This document shows, in pieces, positions 50,430-62,600 of a stretch of DNA of 64,000 bases. The DNA comes from BQWY01 sp046351095 (GTDB lineage: Bacteria; Nitrospirota; Nitrospiria; Nitrospirales; Nitrospiraceae), in the NCBI GenBank assembly GCA_046351095.1, contig JAXLZC010000001.1, forward strand, positions 124,001 to 188,000, given 5' to 3'. Both the position numbers and the translations under genes were made by a program. Each line of letters opens with the position of its first letter. The first letter of the stretch is position 1. The notes below the pieces were generated by a model. The model was not told where the DNA came from. It saw nothing but the letters and a program-made list of their open reading frames with translations, and did no database searches.

Positions 50430-51488
50430 CTACACGGGTTTGACCGAGAGCGATTCGGCCAACTCCGTGAGCAAGGCGGCAGTGTCGTCCCAGCCGAGGC
50501 AGGCGTCGGTGATCGAGACGCCATACGCCAGCGGCTGATCCTGTTGCCACGCCTGTTTGCCGGGCTGCAGGTTGCTTTCCAGCATGAGACCCATGATGGA
50601 TTGCCGCCCGTTGCGGAATTGTTTGATCACGTCGCGGGCCACAAGTCCTTGACGCGCGTGGTCTTTGCTCGAATTATCGTGCGAACAATCGATCATGATC
50701 GGGCGGGCGATGCCTGCCTTCGCCAGGGCCGCTTCTGTCTTGGCGACATGTTCCGCGTCGTAGTTCGTTTTCCCGCCGCCGCCGCGCAGGACGATATGCC
50801 GATCAGGATTCCCGCTCGTTTTGATGATGGAGGTCTGACCGTCTGCGTTGATGCCGACGAAGTGATGCGGTTCCTTGGCCGCGGCCATGGCGTTCACTGC
50901 GACTTGCAGGCTGCCTTCCGTGCCGTTTTTAAACCCGACGGGCATGGAGACGCCGCTGGCCATTTCCCGATGGGTTTGGCTCTCGGTCGTGCGTGCGCCG
51001 ATGGCAGTCCAGCTGATCAAGTCCGCGACGTACTGTGGGGAGATGGGGTCGAGCAATTCGGTCGCGCAGGGGAGGCCGAGCTGATTAATGTTCAGCAAAA
51101 TGGTGCGCGCGAGGGCCATGCCCGCGCAAATGTCGCAGGTGCCGTCGAGGTGCGGGTCGTTGATCAAGCCCTTCCAGCCGACGGTGGTGCGCGGTTTTTC
51201 GAAATACGTGCGCATGACGATCAGCAGGCGATCCTTCAGGGCATCGGCGAGCGGCTTCAAACGTTCGGCATAGTCGTAGGCGGCGCGCTGATCGTGGATA
51301 GAGCAGGGGCCGACGATGACGACCAAGCGGTCTCTATCCTCGCCGTGCAGAATCCGACGAATGGCTTGCCGCGTTTCGTAGACGAGGGAAGAGGCCTGTT
51401 CGGTCAGCGGCAAATCCGTCTTGATCTGGCGTGGGGACGGCAGCGGCTTGATGTCGATGACGTGTTGATTATCGATCGGCTTGAACAT
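50430..51488 (-). CDS. aroG: 3-deoxy-7-phosphoheptulonate (DAHP) synthase, class I (AroFGH type)
   Basis: 352 residues starting MFKPIDNQHVIDIKPL; a ribosome site (AGGGAG) precedes this start. Motifs: VVIVGPCSIHD, MRTYFEKPRTTVGWKGL, GARTTESQTHREMASG, HIVLRGGGGKTNYD and MIDCSHDNSSKD. It condenses phosphoenolpyruvate with erythrose-4-phosphate, the first step of aromatic amino acid synthesis. Metal-dependent (Fe/Mn/Zn), which may or may not explain its place among metal genes. It points opposite to its neighbours. Confidence 0.93.
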   Translation of the reverse strand: MFKPIDNQHVIDIKPLPSPRQIKTDLPLTEQASSLVYETRQAIRRILHGEDRDRLVVIVGPCSIHDQRAAYDYAERLKPLADALKDRLLIVMRTYFEKPRTTVGWKGLINDPHLDGTCDICAGMALARTILLNINQLGLPCATELLDPISPQYVADLISWTAIGARTTESQTHREMASGVSMPVGFKNGTEGSLQVAVNAMAAAKEPHHFVGINADGQTSIIKTSGNPDRHIVLRGGGGKTNYDAEHVAKTEAALAKAGIARPIMIDCSHDNSSKDHARQGLVARDVIKQFRNGRQSIMGLMLESNLQPGKQAWQQDQPLAYGVSITDACLGWDDTAALLTELAESLSVKPV

Positions 51489-51737
51489 GGGGGCTCCCTG
51501 TCTATCTCCGAGGCACCGACCATGGCGCTCGTGTGGTGCGGGCGTCGAGACGAGCAGCGACGTAGAGACGCTGTCTGCTCTCGCCTGCACCCGTTAACCG
51601 CTAAGTCTAACGAGATCGCCTCCAAAAGTCTACGCAGCAGCGCGTAACCAAGCCGACGGCTGCTGGGCCGAGTGCCGCGAATTGACGGGGCGAGAGGCTG
51701 TTTGTTACCGTCAGGCGTTTTCCCGATACGCGATTCT

Positions 51738-52052
51738 ATGTCTCGACGACTCCAACGGATCGGTCCTCCCTTGGCCCTGGCCCTCGTGTGCCTCCTGCTG
51801 GCGATGGCCCCGTTCGCCACCGCCTTGGACATTCACCATATCTTCGCGGCGGCCGATCACGACGGCCACGAACATAGCGACTTCGACCTCTGCCAGTGGG
51901 TGCAGCAACATACCGGCCAGTCGCTCCCTGCCGTTGTCCCGTTAATGGACCGGTACATCGTGCTGGTGGACGATGTCATTCCCTTCGACCAGTTCTTCCG
52001 TATCGCCGTCCTCATCTCCGGCGGCGTTCCGCGCGCACCTCCGGTCGCCTGA
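51738..52052 (+). CDS. Small His/Asp-rich exported protein, paralogue D
   Basis: 104 residues from ATG 51738. A signal-like hydrophobic stretch (LALALVCLLLAMAPFATA, ~12-29) precedes a metal-ligand-rich part (HDGHEHSDFDLCQWVQQH) that fits D-x-[CH]-x-W-[ILV]-[DEQ]; the end is VPRAPPVA, R-A-P-P 45 residues after the Trp. Probably periplasmic, with His/Asp/Cys to bind a divalent metal. It directly precedes the second TonB receptor. Its paralogues lie at 38376, 43783 and 46907. Confidence 0.68.
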   Translation: MSRRLQRIGPPLALALVCLLLAMAPFATALDIHHIFAAADHDGHEHSDFDLCQWVQQHTGQSLPAVVPLMDRYIVLVDDVIPFDQFFRIAVLISGGVPRAPPVA

Positions 52053-52164
52053 CCCTCTGCCTATCCGGAAATAGCTGTCTCTTTTTTTCTTCGCCGAATC
52101 GGCGTGGGCCTCGATGTGTGTGCGTGGATCGAGCGCCCCCGGTGCGGCGATGCTGGAGGAATGT

Positions 52165-54681
52165 ATGCAACGGTTCAGGAAGGGTTGGCGTTTTATGATG
52201 GTGTCCGTCGCGAGTGTCGCGATGGTGGGGTGCGGCGTGTCGTCGGTGTTCGCCCAATCGCGTGCAGGCGAGAACGAGCTTCCCCCGACGCAGATGCGCC
52301 CGCAGGTAAGGACGGATTCGGACACGGTCTCGACACCTGCGGCCCGTCGCGTAGTGGGGACGGTGCAGAACCAAGACTTACGGCGGGTCCCGCAGGCGAC
52401 GGTGCATGTGCGGGATCAGGAGGGCACCCTGATCGTGTCCGGCGTCACGAACGATGCGGGAGAATTTGCAGTGAGCGTTCCGGCCGACGGCACATATTCG
52501 GTCAGCGCACTGCTGGATACCTATCGCAGCGAGTACAAGGTGGTGAAGATCGGGGCCGATGCGACAGAGGCGGCACCCATGTCGCTGACGTTGGCCAATA
52601 CCAAGGAGATCGCGTTGGAGATCGTCTCGCCTCTGGCGCCCATTCAATATAAGGCGTCCAGCGAAACCTACGCGGTCAGTCGGCGCGACATCGAGGAGTT
52701 GCCGCGCGGGAACAACAATGAGTTGCACGACGTGTTGTTGACGATTCCGAGCGCCGCGTACGGGGCGCTCAAACAAGTGCATATCCGGCAGGATCACGCG
52801 AATCTGCAGTTCCGTATCGACGGTGTGCCGATTCCGGACACCGTGTCCTCGACATTTTCGGATGTGATTTCGCCGCGCGCCTGGGAACGTGCAGATATTA
52901 TTCTGGGCGGTATGGAGGCGCAGTACGGCAACAAAACGGCGGCTGTGCTGGATATTACGACCAAGAGCGGAACGAAACCCAGCTTCGGATCCGTGCAGAT
53001 GATGGGGGGCTCCAACCGCACGATCAACCCGTCGTTCGAATACGGCGGCACGATCGGGGAGAAGTTCCGGTACTACCTCTTCAACAGCCACTTCGCGACA
53101 AACCGCGGGATCGAACCGCCGACGTTGGGGCATTCGGTGTTCCACGGCCAGAGCGAGCGGAACCAGACATTTTTCCGCGGCGACTATCAGATGGACAATA
53201 AGAACAACCTGAGCCTGGTCTTCCTCAATTCCGTCGCGAAGTACCAGATTCCGACGAGCCCGGGCCAGGAGGTCGACCCCAGCGGGTTGGTGATGCCGCG
53301 TCTCTTGGGGAGCCGGCCCGGATTCGTGCCTGTCGCCTCGCAGTTCGTGGACGAGAATCAGAAAGAAAACAACCAATACGCGCACCTCGTCTGGCGGCAC
53401 GACGTGAACGCGAGCAATTTCTTCAGCCTGTCGACCTACGTCCGCCATACGCGGGCCACGTTTCGGACCGATCCGTTCAACGTCTTGGCGTACACGCCTG
53501 ATCCGGCGGAACCGTTCTCTGCGGCCAACCAGGATCGCATGGCCTACTCCGTCGGGATGCGCTTCGACCACACCTACGTGCCGAATATGCAGCACTTGAT
53601 CAAATTCGGCTTCCAGGTGGATCGGACCCAGTCGGTGAATAAGACAGGCCTGTTCCTGTTCGATCGGGACAGCGGAACCGGAGAGCCGATCGGGGACCTT
53701 CGAAATATTCGCTCGGATAATCGCCTGATCGGCTGGCGTCAAGAATTCTGGGTGCAAGACCAGTGGAGCCCGAACGACCGATGGACGTTTAACCTCGGCC
53801 TGCGCGGCGACGCGGTGCAATACCTCGTGAGCGAAGGACAAATCAGTCCGCGTGTCGGCATAACCTACAAGGCCGATCAATCGAACGTGTTTCACGCGTT
53901 CTACGGACGCCAGTTTACCCCGCCGAACTTGGAAGCGATCTCGTTCGCCAAGCTGGGCACGATCGGGACTACCGCCCAGCCGGAGAATCTCACGAACAAC
54001 AACGTTCGCGCCGAGCGCGCCCACTATTTCGAAGTCGGCAGCTACCATGCGTTGACGAGCTGGGCGACCTTGCAGTTGACCGGCTACTACAAGCTGGCGC
54101 ACTACATGTCCGACGCGGGGCAATTCGGCACGACTCCGCTGCTGAATTATTTTGCGTTCGAGCGAGGCTGGCAACGCGGCGTGGATGCGGCGTTACGGTT
54201 TCGTGTCACGGAAAACCTGACGGCGCGCGGGAATGTGGCCTGGGGCCAGTGCAAAGGGTATGGGCTCCACTCCGGCCACTTCTTGCTCGAGCAAAAAGAA
54301 ATCGACGACATCAATTCGAAAGGCGGCGTCTTTTGCGATCACACGCAAATGATCACGAGCTCCGCGCTCGTGAGTTATCGCTTCTTGGAGCGGACGACCG
54401 TGTCGGGACAGATGTTGTTCGGCTCGGGACTGCGTACGGCGGCGGACGAGGACGCGAAGACCAACTCCACCCACGTCCCGTCATACACGATCTATAACCT
54501 GTCCATCACGCATACGATTCCGTTGCCCTGGCACGGACAAAAACTCTTGCTCGGGTTCGACGTGATCAATCTGTTGGATCAGAAGTACTACATCAACTCC
54601 GGAGAGGGCAGTATCGGACTCGGTGTGTCCCACGCGGGCATGCCTCGGTCGTTCTTCTTCCGGGGCCAGTGGTTCTTCTAG
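52165..54681 (+). CDS. TonB-dependent outer-membrane receptor with N-terminal carboxypeptidase-regulatory-like domain
   Basis: 838 residues from ATG 52165 (GGAGG five bases upstream; an earlier ATG at 52150 is in frame). After the signal (MMVSVASVAMVGC, then VFAQ) comes a beta-sandwich domain (~55-150): GTVQNQDLRRVPQATVHVRD and TNDAGEFAVSVPADG. The plug begins near YAVSRRDIEELPRGNNN with IRQDHANLQFRIDGVPI and GGMEAQYGNKTAAVLDI. The barrel ends in FRGQWFF. The architecture is that of receptors for larger or oligomeric substrates; ligand unknown. The next gene encodes a TonB-like protein. Confidence 0.87.
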   Translation: MQRFRKGWRFMMVSVASVAMVGCGVSSVFAQSRAGENELPPTQMRPQVRTDSDTVSTPAARRVVGTVQNQDLRRVPQATVHVRDQEGTLIVSGVTNDAGEFAVSVPADGTYSVSALLDTYRSEYKVVKIGADATEAAPMSLTLANTKEIALEIVSPLAPIQYKASSETYAVSRRDIEELPRGNNNELHDVLLTIPSAAYGALKQVHIRQDHANLQFRIDGVPIPDTVSSTFSDVISPRAWERADIILGGMEAQYGNKTAAVLDITTKSGTKPSFGSVQMMGGSNRTINPSFEYGGTIGEKFRYYLFNSHFATNRGIEPPTLGHSVFHGQSERNQTFFRGDYQMDNKNNLSLVFLNSVAKYQIPTSPGQEVDPSGLVMPRLLGSRPGFVPVASQFVDENQKENNQYAHLVWRHDVNASNFFSLSTYVRHTRATFRTDPFNVLAYTPDPAEPFSAANQDRMAYSVGMRFDHTYVPNMQHLIKFGFQVDRTQSVNKTGLFLFDRDSGTGEPIGDLRNIRSDNRLIGWRQEFWVQDQWSPNDRWTFNLGLRGDAVQYLVSEGQISPRVGITYKADQSNVFHAFYGRQFTPPNLEAISFAKLGTIGTTAQPENLTNNNVRAERAHYFEVGSYHALTSWATLQLTGYYKLAHYMSDAGQFGTTPLLNYFAFERGWQRGVDAALRFRVTENLTARGNVAWGQCKGYGLHSGHFLLEQKEIDDINSKGGVFCDHTQMITSSALVSYRFLERTTVSGQMLFGSGLRTAADEDAKTNSTHVPSYTIYNLSITHTIPLPWHGQKLLLGFDVINLLDQKYYINSGEGSIGLGVSHAGMPRSFFFRGQWFF

Positions 54682-54701
54682 TATGATGCTGAACGGGTAG
54701 T

Positions 54702-54760
54702 CGGCGCCGCGTTGGGGGCGTATGCCCTCAGCGCGGCGCCGGTCGCCTCGTTTGCGAGGC
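54702..54760 (+). promoter_or_regulatory. Two tandem hairpins between the second TonB receptor and the TonB-like gene
   Basis: Hairpin 1: 54702-54719 pairs with 54724-54741, 18 bp with two G-U pairs and loop GTAT. Hairpin 2: GCCTCG (54745-54750) with CGAGGC (54755-54760), loop TTTG. No T-run follows either. They could slow or end receptor transcription or stabilise the upstream mRNA. Confidence 0.6.
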
Positions 54761-54783
54761 CGTGCTTATACTGAGAAGGTGAC

Positions 54784-55242
54784 ATGAACATGGACGATCG
54801 GGTGGCGACACATCTGAGGCGGCTTGCGGGCGTCTGCGTCATCGTCTGTCTCGTGCCGTTTATCCGGCCGGCGGCTGCGAGTGAGGCGACCCACGAGTCC
54901 GACCATGCGGAGGATGCGGACGTACTGGAATTGCCGGAGGTGCATGTTCACGGCATCCCGTTGAACAAAGATCAGCAACAGGGACCGGTGCCCAAATTGA
55001 CGCCGTGGCCGAAAATTCCGTCCCAATTAGACGGGACCGTGCTGGACGATTGGATGAAAGCGCGGTTTCTCGTGAAAAGGGACGCGAGCGCAACGGTCGT
55101 CGTCTTGGAACCGGCCAAACACCGCGAGTTGACCCAGGCAGGATTACAAGCGCTCAATCGATGGACGTTCGCCCCGCAGATGAAGGGAGACGAGCCGGTG
55201 GACGGCGAGTTGACCGTGCGCATTCATTTCCGTTCCCAGTAG
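54784..55242 (+). CDS. Small periplasmic protein with TonB C-terminal-like domain
   Basis: 152 residues from ATG 54784 (ATG 54790 alternative). A hydrophobic anchor or signal (VCVIVCLVPFIRPAAA, ~17-33) is followed by a His/Asp-rich stretch (THESDHAEDADVLELPEVHVHG). The last ~60 residues (AGLQALNRWTFAPQMKGDEPVDGELTVRIHF) match the TonB C-terminal fold: conserved ALNRW, FAPQMKG and RIHF. The long Pro-rich periplasmic arm of TonB is absent. Being next to the receptor, it may act as its dedicated partner; it might also be a non-energising TonB_C homologue. Confidence 0.65.
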   Translation: MNMDDRVATHLRRLAGVCVIVCLVPFIRPAAASEATHESDHAEDADVLELPEVHVHGIPLNKDQQQGPVPKLTPWPKIPSQLDGTVLDDWMKARFLVKRDASATVVVLEPAKHRELTQAGLQALNRWTFAPQMKGDEPVDGELTVRIHFRSQ

Positions 55243-55256
55243 GCGGCGATAGGTGC

Positions 55257-57776
<2,520 letters not shown>

Positions 57777-57832
57777 GCGTGAGGAGAGGGCGATGTCGGG
57801 AGTCTGGCGGGGGAGAGACCGCGCGTGGGCGT

Positions 57833-58318
57833 TCAGCGCGCCCGCTTCGGTGCCCGCTGTTCTTCGAGTCGAAGACGCAATTCGTGGAGCGTGTCCAACG
57901 TGGCGGAAAGCTTCGTCGGAGACAGGCCCTTCGCAAGGTCGTTGACCCAGGGCACTTGCAGCGCCGTGATGGCCTTCAGTGCCTTACGTCCTTTCGGCGT
58001 GATCGTCAGCAACGGCGCCCGTTGATGGTGCGGGTTCGGTTCGAAGGTGATGAACCCTCCCGCGCGCAGTTCGTTGGCGACACGTTGGACGGATTGCCGT
58101 ACGCGGCCGACGTTGCGCGCGATATGCGAGACGGATTCGGGGCGTTCGCGGCAGGCCAAGGCGCTCAGGAGTTGCCAGCGCGCGCTGGTGAGGCCGAGCG
58201 GACTGCCGAGCCGGTCACCGGCCGTCATCAACGCGCCGTGCAGATGGAACGACTCGATGATGATGCGCGTCGTGTCGCCGCCGGCCGCGGTGTGTCCGGG
58301 ATAAAACGCCTTCGTCAT
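57833..58318 (-). CDS. MarR-family transcriptional regulator
   Basis: 161 residues from the ATG ending at 58318, preceded by AGGAGGG. The winged helix has LTSARWQLLSALACRERPESV, HIARNVGRVRQSVQRVANEL as recognition region and a wing ITPKGRKALKAI. MarR proteins repress efflux and stress genes and release DNA on binding a ligand. It is divergent from the RND genes, and an 8-bp inverted repeat lies between them, so autoregulation together with control of the RND pair is likely. Confidence 0.85.
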   Translation of the reverse strand: MTKAFYPGHTAAGGDTTRIIIESFHLHGALMTAGDRLGSPLGLTSARWQLLSALACRERPESVSHIARNVGRVRQSVQRVANELRAGGFITFEPNPHHQRAPLLTITPKGRKALKAITALQVPWVNDLAKGLSPTKLSATLDTLHELRLRLEEQRAPKRAR

Positions 58319-58329
58319 GCACCCTCCTG

Positions 58330-58363
58330 CCAAATTGACACGTATGCACCAATTTGGTACGGT
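58330..58363 (+). promoter_or_regulatory. MarR-type operator/divergent promoter region
   Basis: CCAAATTG (58330-58337) and CAATTTGG (58350-58357) form a perfect 8-bp inverted repeat whose half-sites are two turns apart. TTGACA (58335-58340) with TACGGT 17 bases on (58358-58363) is a candidate promoter for the RND genes that overlaps both arms. Confidence 0.6.
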
Positions 58364-58451
58364 TTTGCCATTCTTTCACAATCGGTGGCCTGCTTCAACT
58401 CCGAACTGCGCGACGCGGGCGCCAGACACCTTGGGCACGAGGGACGAATCC

Positions 58452-59600
58452 ATGGCCGATGCGGACCGGATACCTGCCGAGACGAACCGCTCTCCCTCGC
58501 CGCGTCGAGTCGGCGGCGGCGCATCGTTCACGCACCGCATGTCGCCTCTCTATCTGCCATCCCTCGCAGTCGTCCTGTTGTCTATTCTGGTCGCAGGTTG
58601 CTCCAACAGCGCGCCGGATTCTGCCGCGCACTCCGAGCCGCCCTTCGTCAAAACCGTGCAGATCGAGCCGGAGCCCCGCGCCGAAGTCCGGGTGTCCGGC
58701 ACGGTACGCGCGCGCTACGAAACGCCTATCGCCTTTCAAGTGAGTGGACGCATTTTGTCCCGCGACGTCGATGCGGGGCAGCGGGTGAAAAGCGGCACGT
58801 TGTTGTTTCGCCTCGACCCGCGCGATCTTGAAGAGGCCGAACGGTGGTCCGCCGCACAACTGGCCGGGGCGGAAGCGGCGTTGTTGACCGAACGTAAAGG
58901 CGTCGAGCGTCGGCGAGAATTGATTGCGTCGAAAGCCGTCAGCCAAGACGAGTTGGAGCGGGCGGAGTTGGCCGAGCGCGATGCGGTCAGCCGTCGCGAT
59001 GCGGCGCGGGCGAATTTGGCGCAAGCACGGAATGCACGGACCTATTCCCAACTGTATGCCAAACAAGCAGGCGTGCTGACCGAAGTGACGGGCGAGCCGG
59101 GACAAGTCGTCGCGGTCGGGCAACAGGTCGCCGTCTTGGCGCAGGATGGCGAGCGCGAGGTGGAAGTGTTTTTAGCCGACGGGCGTCGTGCGCCGCCGAC
59201 CGGCAGCGCGGTGATGGCCGACAATACCACCGTCGCGTTGGCGTTGCGGGAAGTGGCGGGGGCCGCCGACCCCGTGAGCCGCACCTGGCGTGTGCGGTAT
59301 CGCGTGGTGGATCGAGTGGCGACATTACCGCTTGGCACCGTAGTGCATGTGACGTTATCCGGCGATGTCAAAGAGGTCGGCGGTCTCCTCGTGCCGCTCG
59401 GTGCGGTGGACGAGCGAGGGAGCGGACCGCAATTGTGGATTATTGCCGACGGGAAGGCGACGCCGGTCCCGGTCAAAATGCTTGGGCTTGAGATCGACTA
59501 TGCACGTGTCTCCGCCGATCTCCCGCCGGGCACGAAAGTGATCGCGCTTGGAACGCATCTGTTGACGCCCGGTATGGCCGTCCGAGAACGGACCCCATGA
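58452..59600 (+). CDS. RND efflux periplasmic adaptor (membrane fusion protein) lipoprotein
   Basis: About 382 residues from ATG 58452, preceded by GAGGG; ATG 58539 gives a more standard lipoprotein signal (MSPLYLPSLAVVLLSILVAGC). The lipobox is LVAGC. The order is beta-barrel/lipoyl (VSGRILSRDVDAGQRVKSG), a coiled-coil hairpin (AERWSAAQLAGAEAALLTER ... SQDELERAELAERDA) and a barrel (AGVLTEVTGEPGQVVAVGQ). It bridges the RND pump and an outer-membrane channel encoded elsewhere. It overlaps the pump gene by 4 bases (ATGA). Confidence 0.88.
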   Translation: MADADRIPAETNRSPSPRRVGGGASFTHRMSPLYLPSLAVVLLSILVAGCSNSAPDSAAHSEPPFVKTVQIEPEPRAEVRVSGTVRARYETPIAFQVSGRILSRDVDAGQRVKSGTLLFRLDPRDLEEAERWSAAQLAGAEAALLTERKGVERRRELIASKAVSQDELERAELAERDAVSRRDAARANLAQARNARTYSQLYAKQAGVLTEVTGEPGQVVAVGQQVAVLAQDGEREVEVFLADGRRAPPTGSAVMADNTTVALALREVAGAADPVSRTWRVRYRVVDRVATLPLGTVVHVTLSGDVKEVGGLLVPLGAVDERGSGPQLWIIADGKATPVPVKMLGLEIDYARVSADLPPGTKVIALGTHLLTPGMAVRERTP

Positions 59601-62600
59601 GTTTTCCCAACCTCTCCGCCCTGGCGGTGCGCGAGCGGGCGGTCACGCTGTTTTTTATCCTGCTCTCGATCCTGGCCGGGGCCTACTCCTTCATCTCGCT
59701 GGGGCGCGCGGAAGATCCGGCCTTCACCATGCGCGTGCTGGTCGTATCGGCGCTCTGGCCCGGCGCCACGCCTGAGGAGCTCGAACGGCAAGTCGTCGAC
59801 CGCCTCGAAAAACGTATCCAGGAAGTCGAGTATTTCTACCGTACCCAGACCATCATCCATCCCGGTCGCGCCGACCTCATCGTGCAGTTTCAGGATTTTT
59901 CGCCCAGCCTGAAGGTGCCCGAGCTGCTGTATCAAGTTCGCAAGCGTGTGCAGGACGAGGCATCGAATCTACCGTCCGGCGTGATCGGTCCGCTCGTGAA
60001 CGACGATTTCGGCGACGTGTATTTTTCGTTGCTGGCGGTGACGGCGCCCGGGCTCCCGATGCGCGATGTGACGCGCGAGGCCGAGGCGATTCGAGATCGA
60101 CTGCAGCGCGTGCCCGGCGTGCAGAAGGCGCTGATGATCGGCGAACGGACGGAACGGGTCTATGCCGAATTCGATATCGGACGACTGAATAACCTCGGGA
60201 TCTCTGCTCGAAAGATCTTCGACGCCATCGACGCGAACAATCGGTTGGTGCCGTCGGGCTTCCTCGATATGAAGGGCCCGCGGGTCTATGTCCGTGTCGA
60301 TGCCGACCTCTCCGATCCCGACCGACTGGCCACCGTGCCGATTCGCATCGGCGATCGATTGCTGCGTTTGAGCGACGTGGCGACGATTCATCGCGGCTAC
60401 GTCGACCCGCCGACGTATCTCGTGCGGGCGCGTGGGCAGGATGCGTTGCTGCTCGGCGTCGTCATGCAAAAGGGTGAAAACGGTCTGGAGTTCGGTGAAC
60501 GGCTCGGCGCGTTTATTGCGGACGAACAACGTCGCTTGCCGTTGGGCATCTCGCTCTCGACCCTGACCAACCAAACCGATGCGATTTCCGCCGCGGTGAA
60601 TTTGTTCCAGGTGAAATTCCTTGTGGCCGTCGCGGTCGTGATGGGTGTGAGTATTCTGGCCATCGGGTTGCGTGCGGGCCTGATCGTCGGTATTGCCGTG
60701 CCGCTCACGCTGGGCCTCACGTTTCTCTTGATGAAGCTCACGGGAATGAATTTGGACCGCATTACACTCGGCGCCTTGATCATCTCGCTCGGGCTGCTCG
60801 TCGACGACGCGATCATCGCCATCGAGATGATGTTGGTGAAGATGGAAAGCGGATGGGATCGTGTGCGCGCCGCGGGGCATGCGTGGAATGTGACGGCGGC
60901 GCCGATGTTGTCCGGCACGTTGGTGACGGTGGCGGGATTTGTGCCGATCGGGTTCGCCCAGTCGTCGGTCGGCGAATATGCGGGCAATATCTTTTGGGTC
61001 TTGGCCTATGCACTGCTTGTGTCGTGGGTGGTGGCGGTGACGTTTACGCCGTATCTCGGTGTCCGTCTGTTGCCGGCGGTTGTTGCGCACGAGCAGGCCG
61101 GCGAGGCGAGTCGTGAGAGTCATGCCGGCCATTCGATCTATGACACGCCTATGTATCAACGCCTTAGGAAATTGGTCGCCGCCTGTGTGCGTCGTCGCGT
61201 GCTGGTCGTGGCCGGAACCGTCGGCCTGTTGGTGTTGGCGATCATCGGGATGGTGACCGCAGTCGAGAAACAGTTTTTCCCCAGCTCCGATCGGCCGGAG
61301 GTCTTGGTCGATGTGCTGATGCCGCAAGGGAGCGCCATCGCGACGACGGACGAGACGTCGAAAAAGTTGGAAACGATTTTGGCGGCGCTGCCGGAAGTGA
61401 AAACCTTGTCGGCCTATATCGGCGGTGGGCCGCCGCGCTTTTTTCTCGGGTCGGCGCCCGAGCAGCCGGATCCCGCCTTCGCCAAAATTATCGCCATCGG
61501 GGGCGACGCGGACGAACGCGATCGCATCATGGCGGAACTGCATCGGCATATCGACGCAGGGGAATTTCCCGAAGCGCGGATACGTGTGACGCGCCTGTTG
61601 TACGGTCCGCCGGTGGAATGGCCCGTGAGTTTTCGCGTGCTCGGGAAGGATCCGCATGTCTTACGCCAAATCGCCGGTGAGGTGCGCGAGATCGTGGCGC
61701 AGCATCCGAAGACCATGCAGGCGCACCTGGACTGGGACGAGCGGACGCCGGTCATTCACTTGGAGATGGACCCGGAACGATTGCGCCTGATGGGACTGAC
61801 GCCGCACGATGTCGCGCAGCGGCTGCAGTTTCAGTTGGACGGTGTAGCAGTAACCGAAGTGCGGCAGGATATCCGGACGGTGCAGGTGCGGGCGCGCGGG
61901 CTCCGAAACATGGCGCCGTTCCCTGAGATGGAATCGCCGGATGGGCGCAAGATTCCGTTGGCGCAACTCGGCAAATTGCAGGTGCGGTACGAAGAGCCGG
62001 TCGTCAAGCGGATCAATCGCGAGCGCTCGTTGTCGGTCCATGCGGAGGTGCACGATGCGCAGCCGCCGGACGTCACGATGGAGATTTGGGCGCAGTTGGC
62101 GGACATGCGGAAGCGGCTGCCGGACGGCTATCGCATCGACCTCTCCGGATCCGTCGAAGAATCCGGCAAGGCGGACGCGTCGATTCAAAAATTGCAGCCG
62201 CTGATGATCGCGCTGATGTTGATCTTCATCATGCTCCAGATGCGATCGTTTTCCGGCACGTTTATGGTGCTGGCGACGGCGCCGCTCGGTTTGATCGGCG
62301 CGGTGGTGGCGTTGGTGCTGTTCAGGCAGCCGTTCGGTTTCGTGGCCTTGTTGGGGTTGATCGGTCTTGCCGGCATTTTGATGCGCAATACCATGATCCT
62401 GACGCAGCAAGTGCAGGACAATATGCGCGAGGGGATGGAGGCGCGCGAGGCCGTGGTGGAAGCGGCGGTGCGACGCGCGCGCCCGGTAGTGCTCACGGCG
62501 CTTGCGGCGGTGCTCGCCTTCGTGCCGCTGACGATGGATAGTTTCTGGGGGCCGCTGGCCTACGTGCTGATCGGCGGCGTCAGCGTCGGCACCGTCATTT

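Noticed and set aside
52085..52092. T-rich run after small protein D as a terminator
   Set aside because: The only stem before it is about four base pairs; the stronger hairpin (CGCCG/CGGCG) comes after the T-run, the wrong order for + strand termination.
52378..54174. Long open frame (598 codons) antisense to the second TonB receptor
   Set aside because: Mirror of a well-supported receptor gene; Arg/His-rich composition typical of antisense frames.
59969..61657. Long open frame (562 codons) antisense to the RND pump
   Set aside because: His/Arg/Gln-rich shadow of the pump gene without any recognisable motif.
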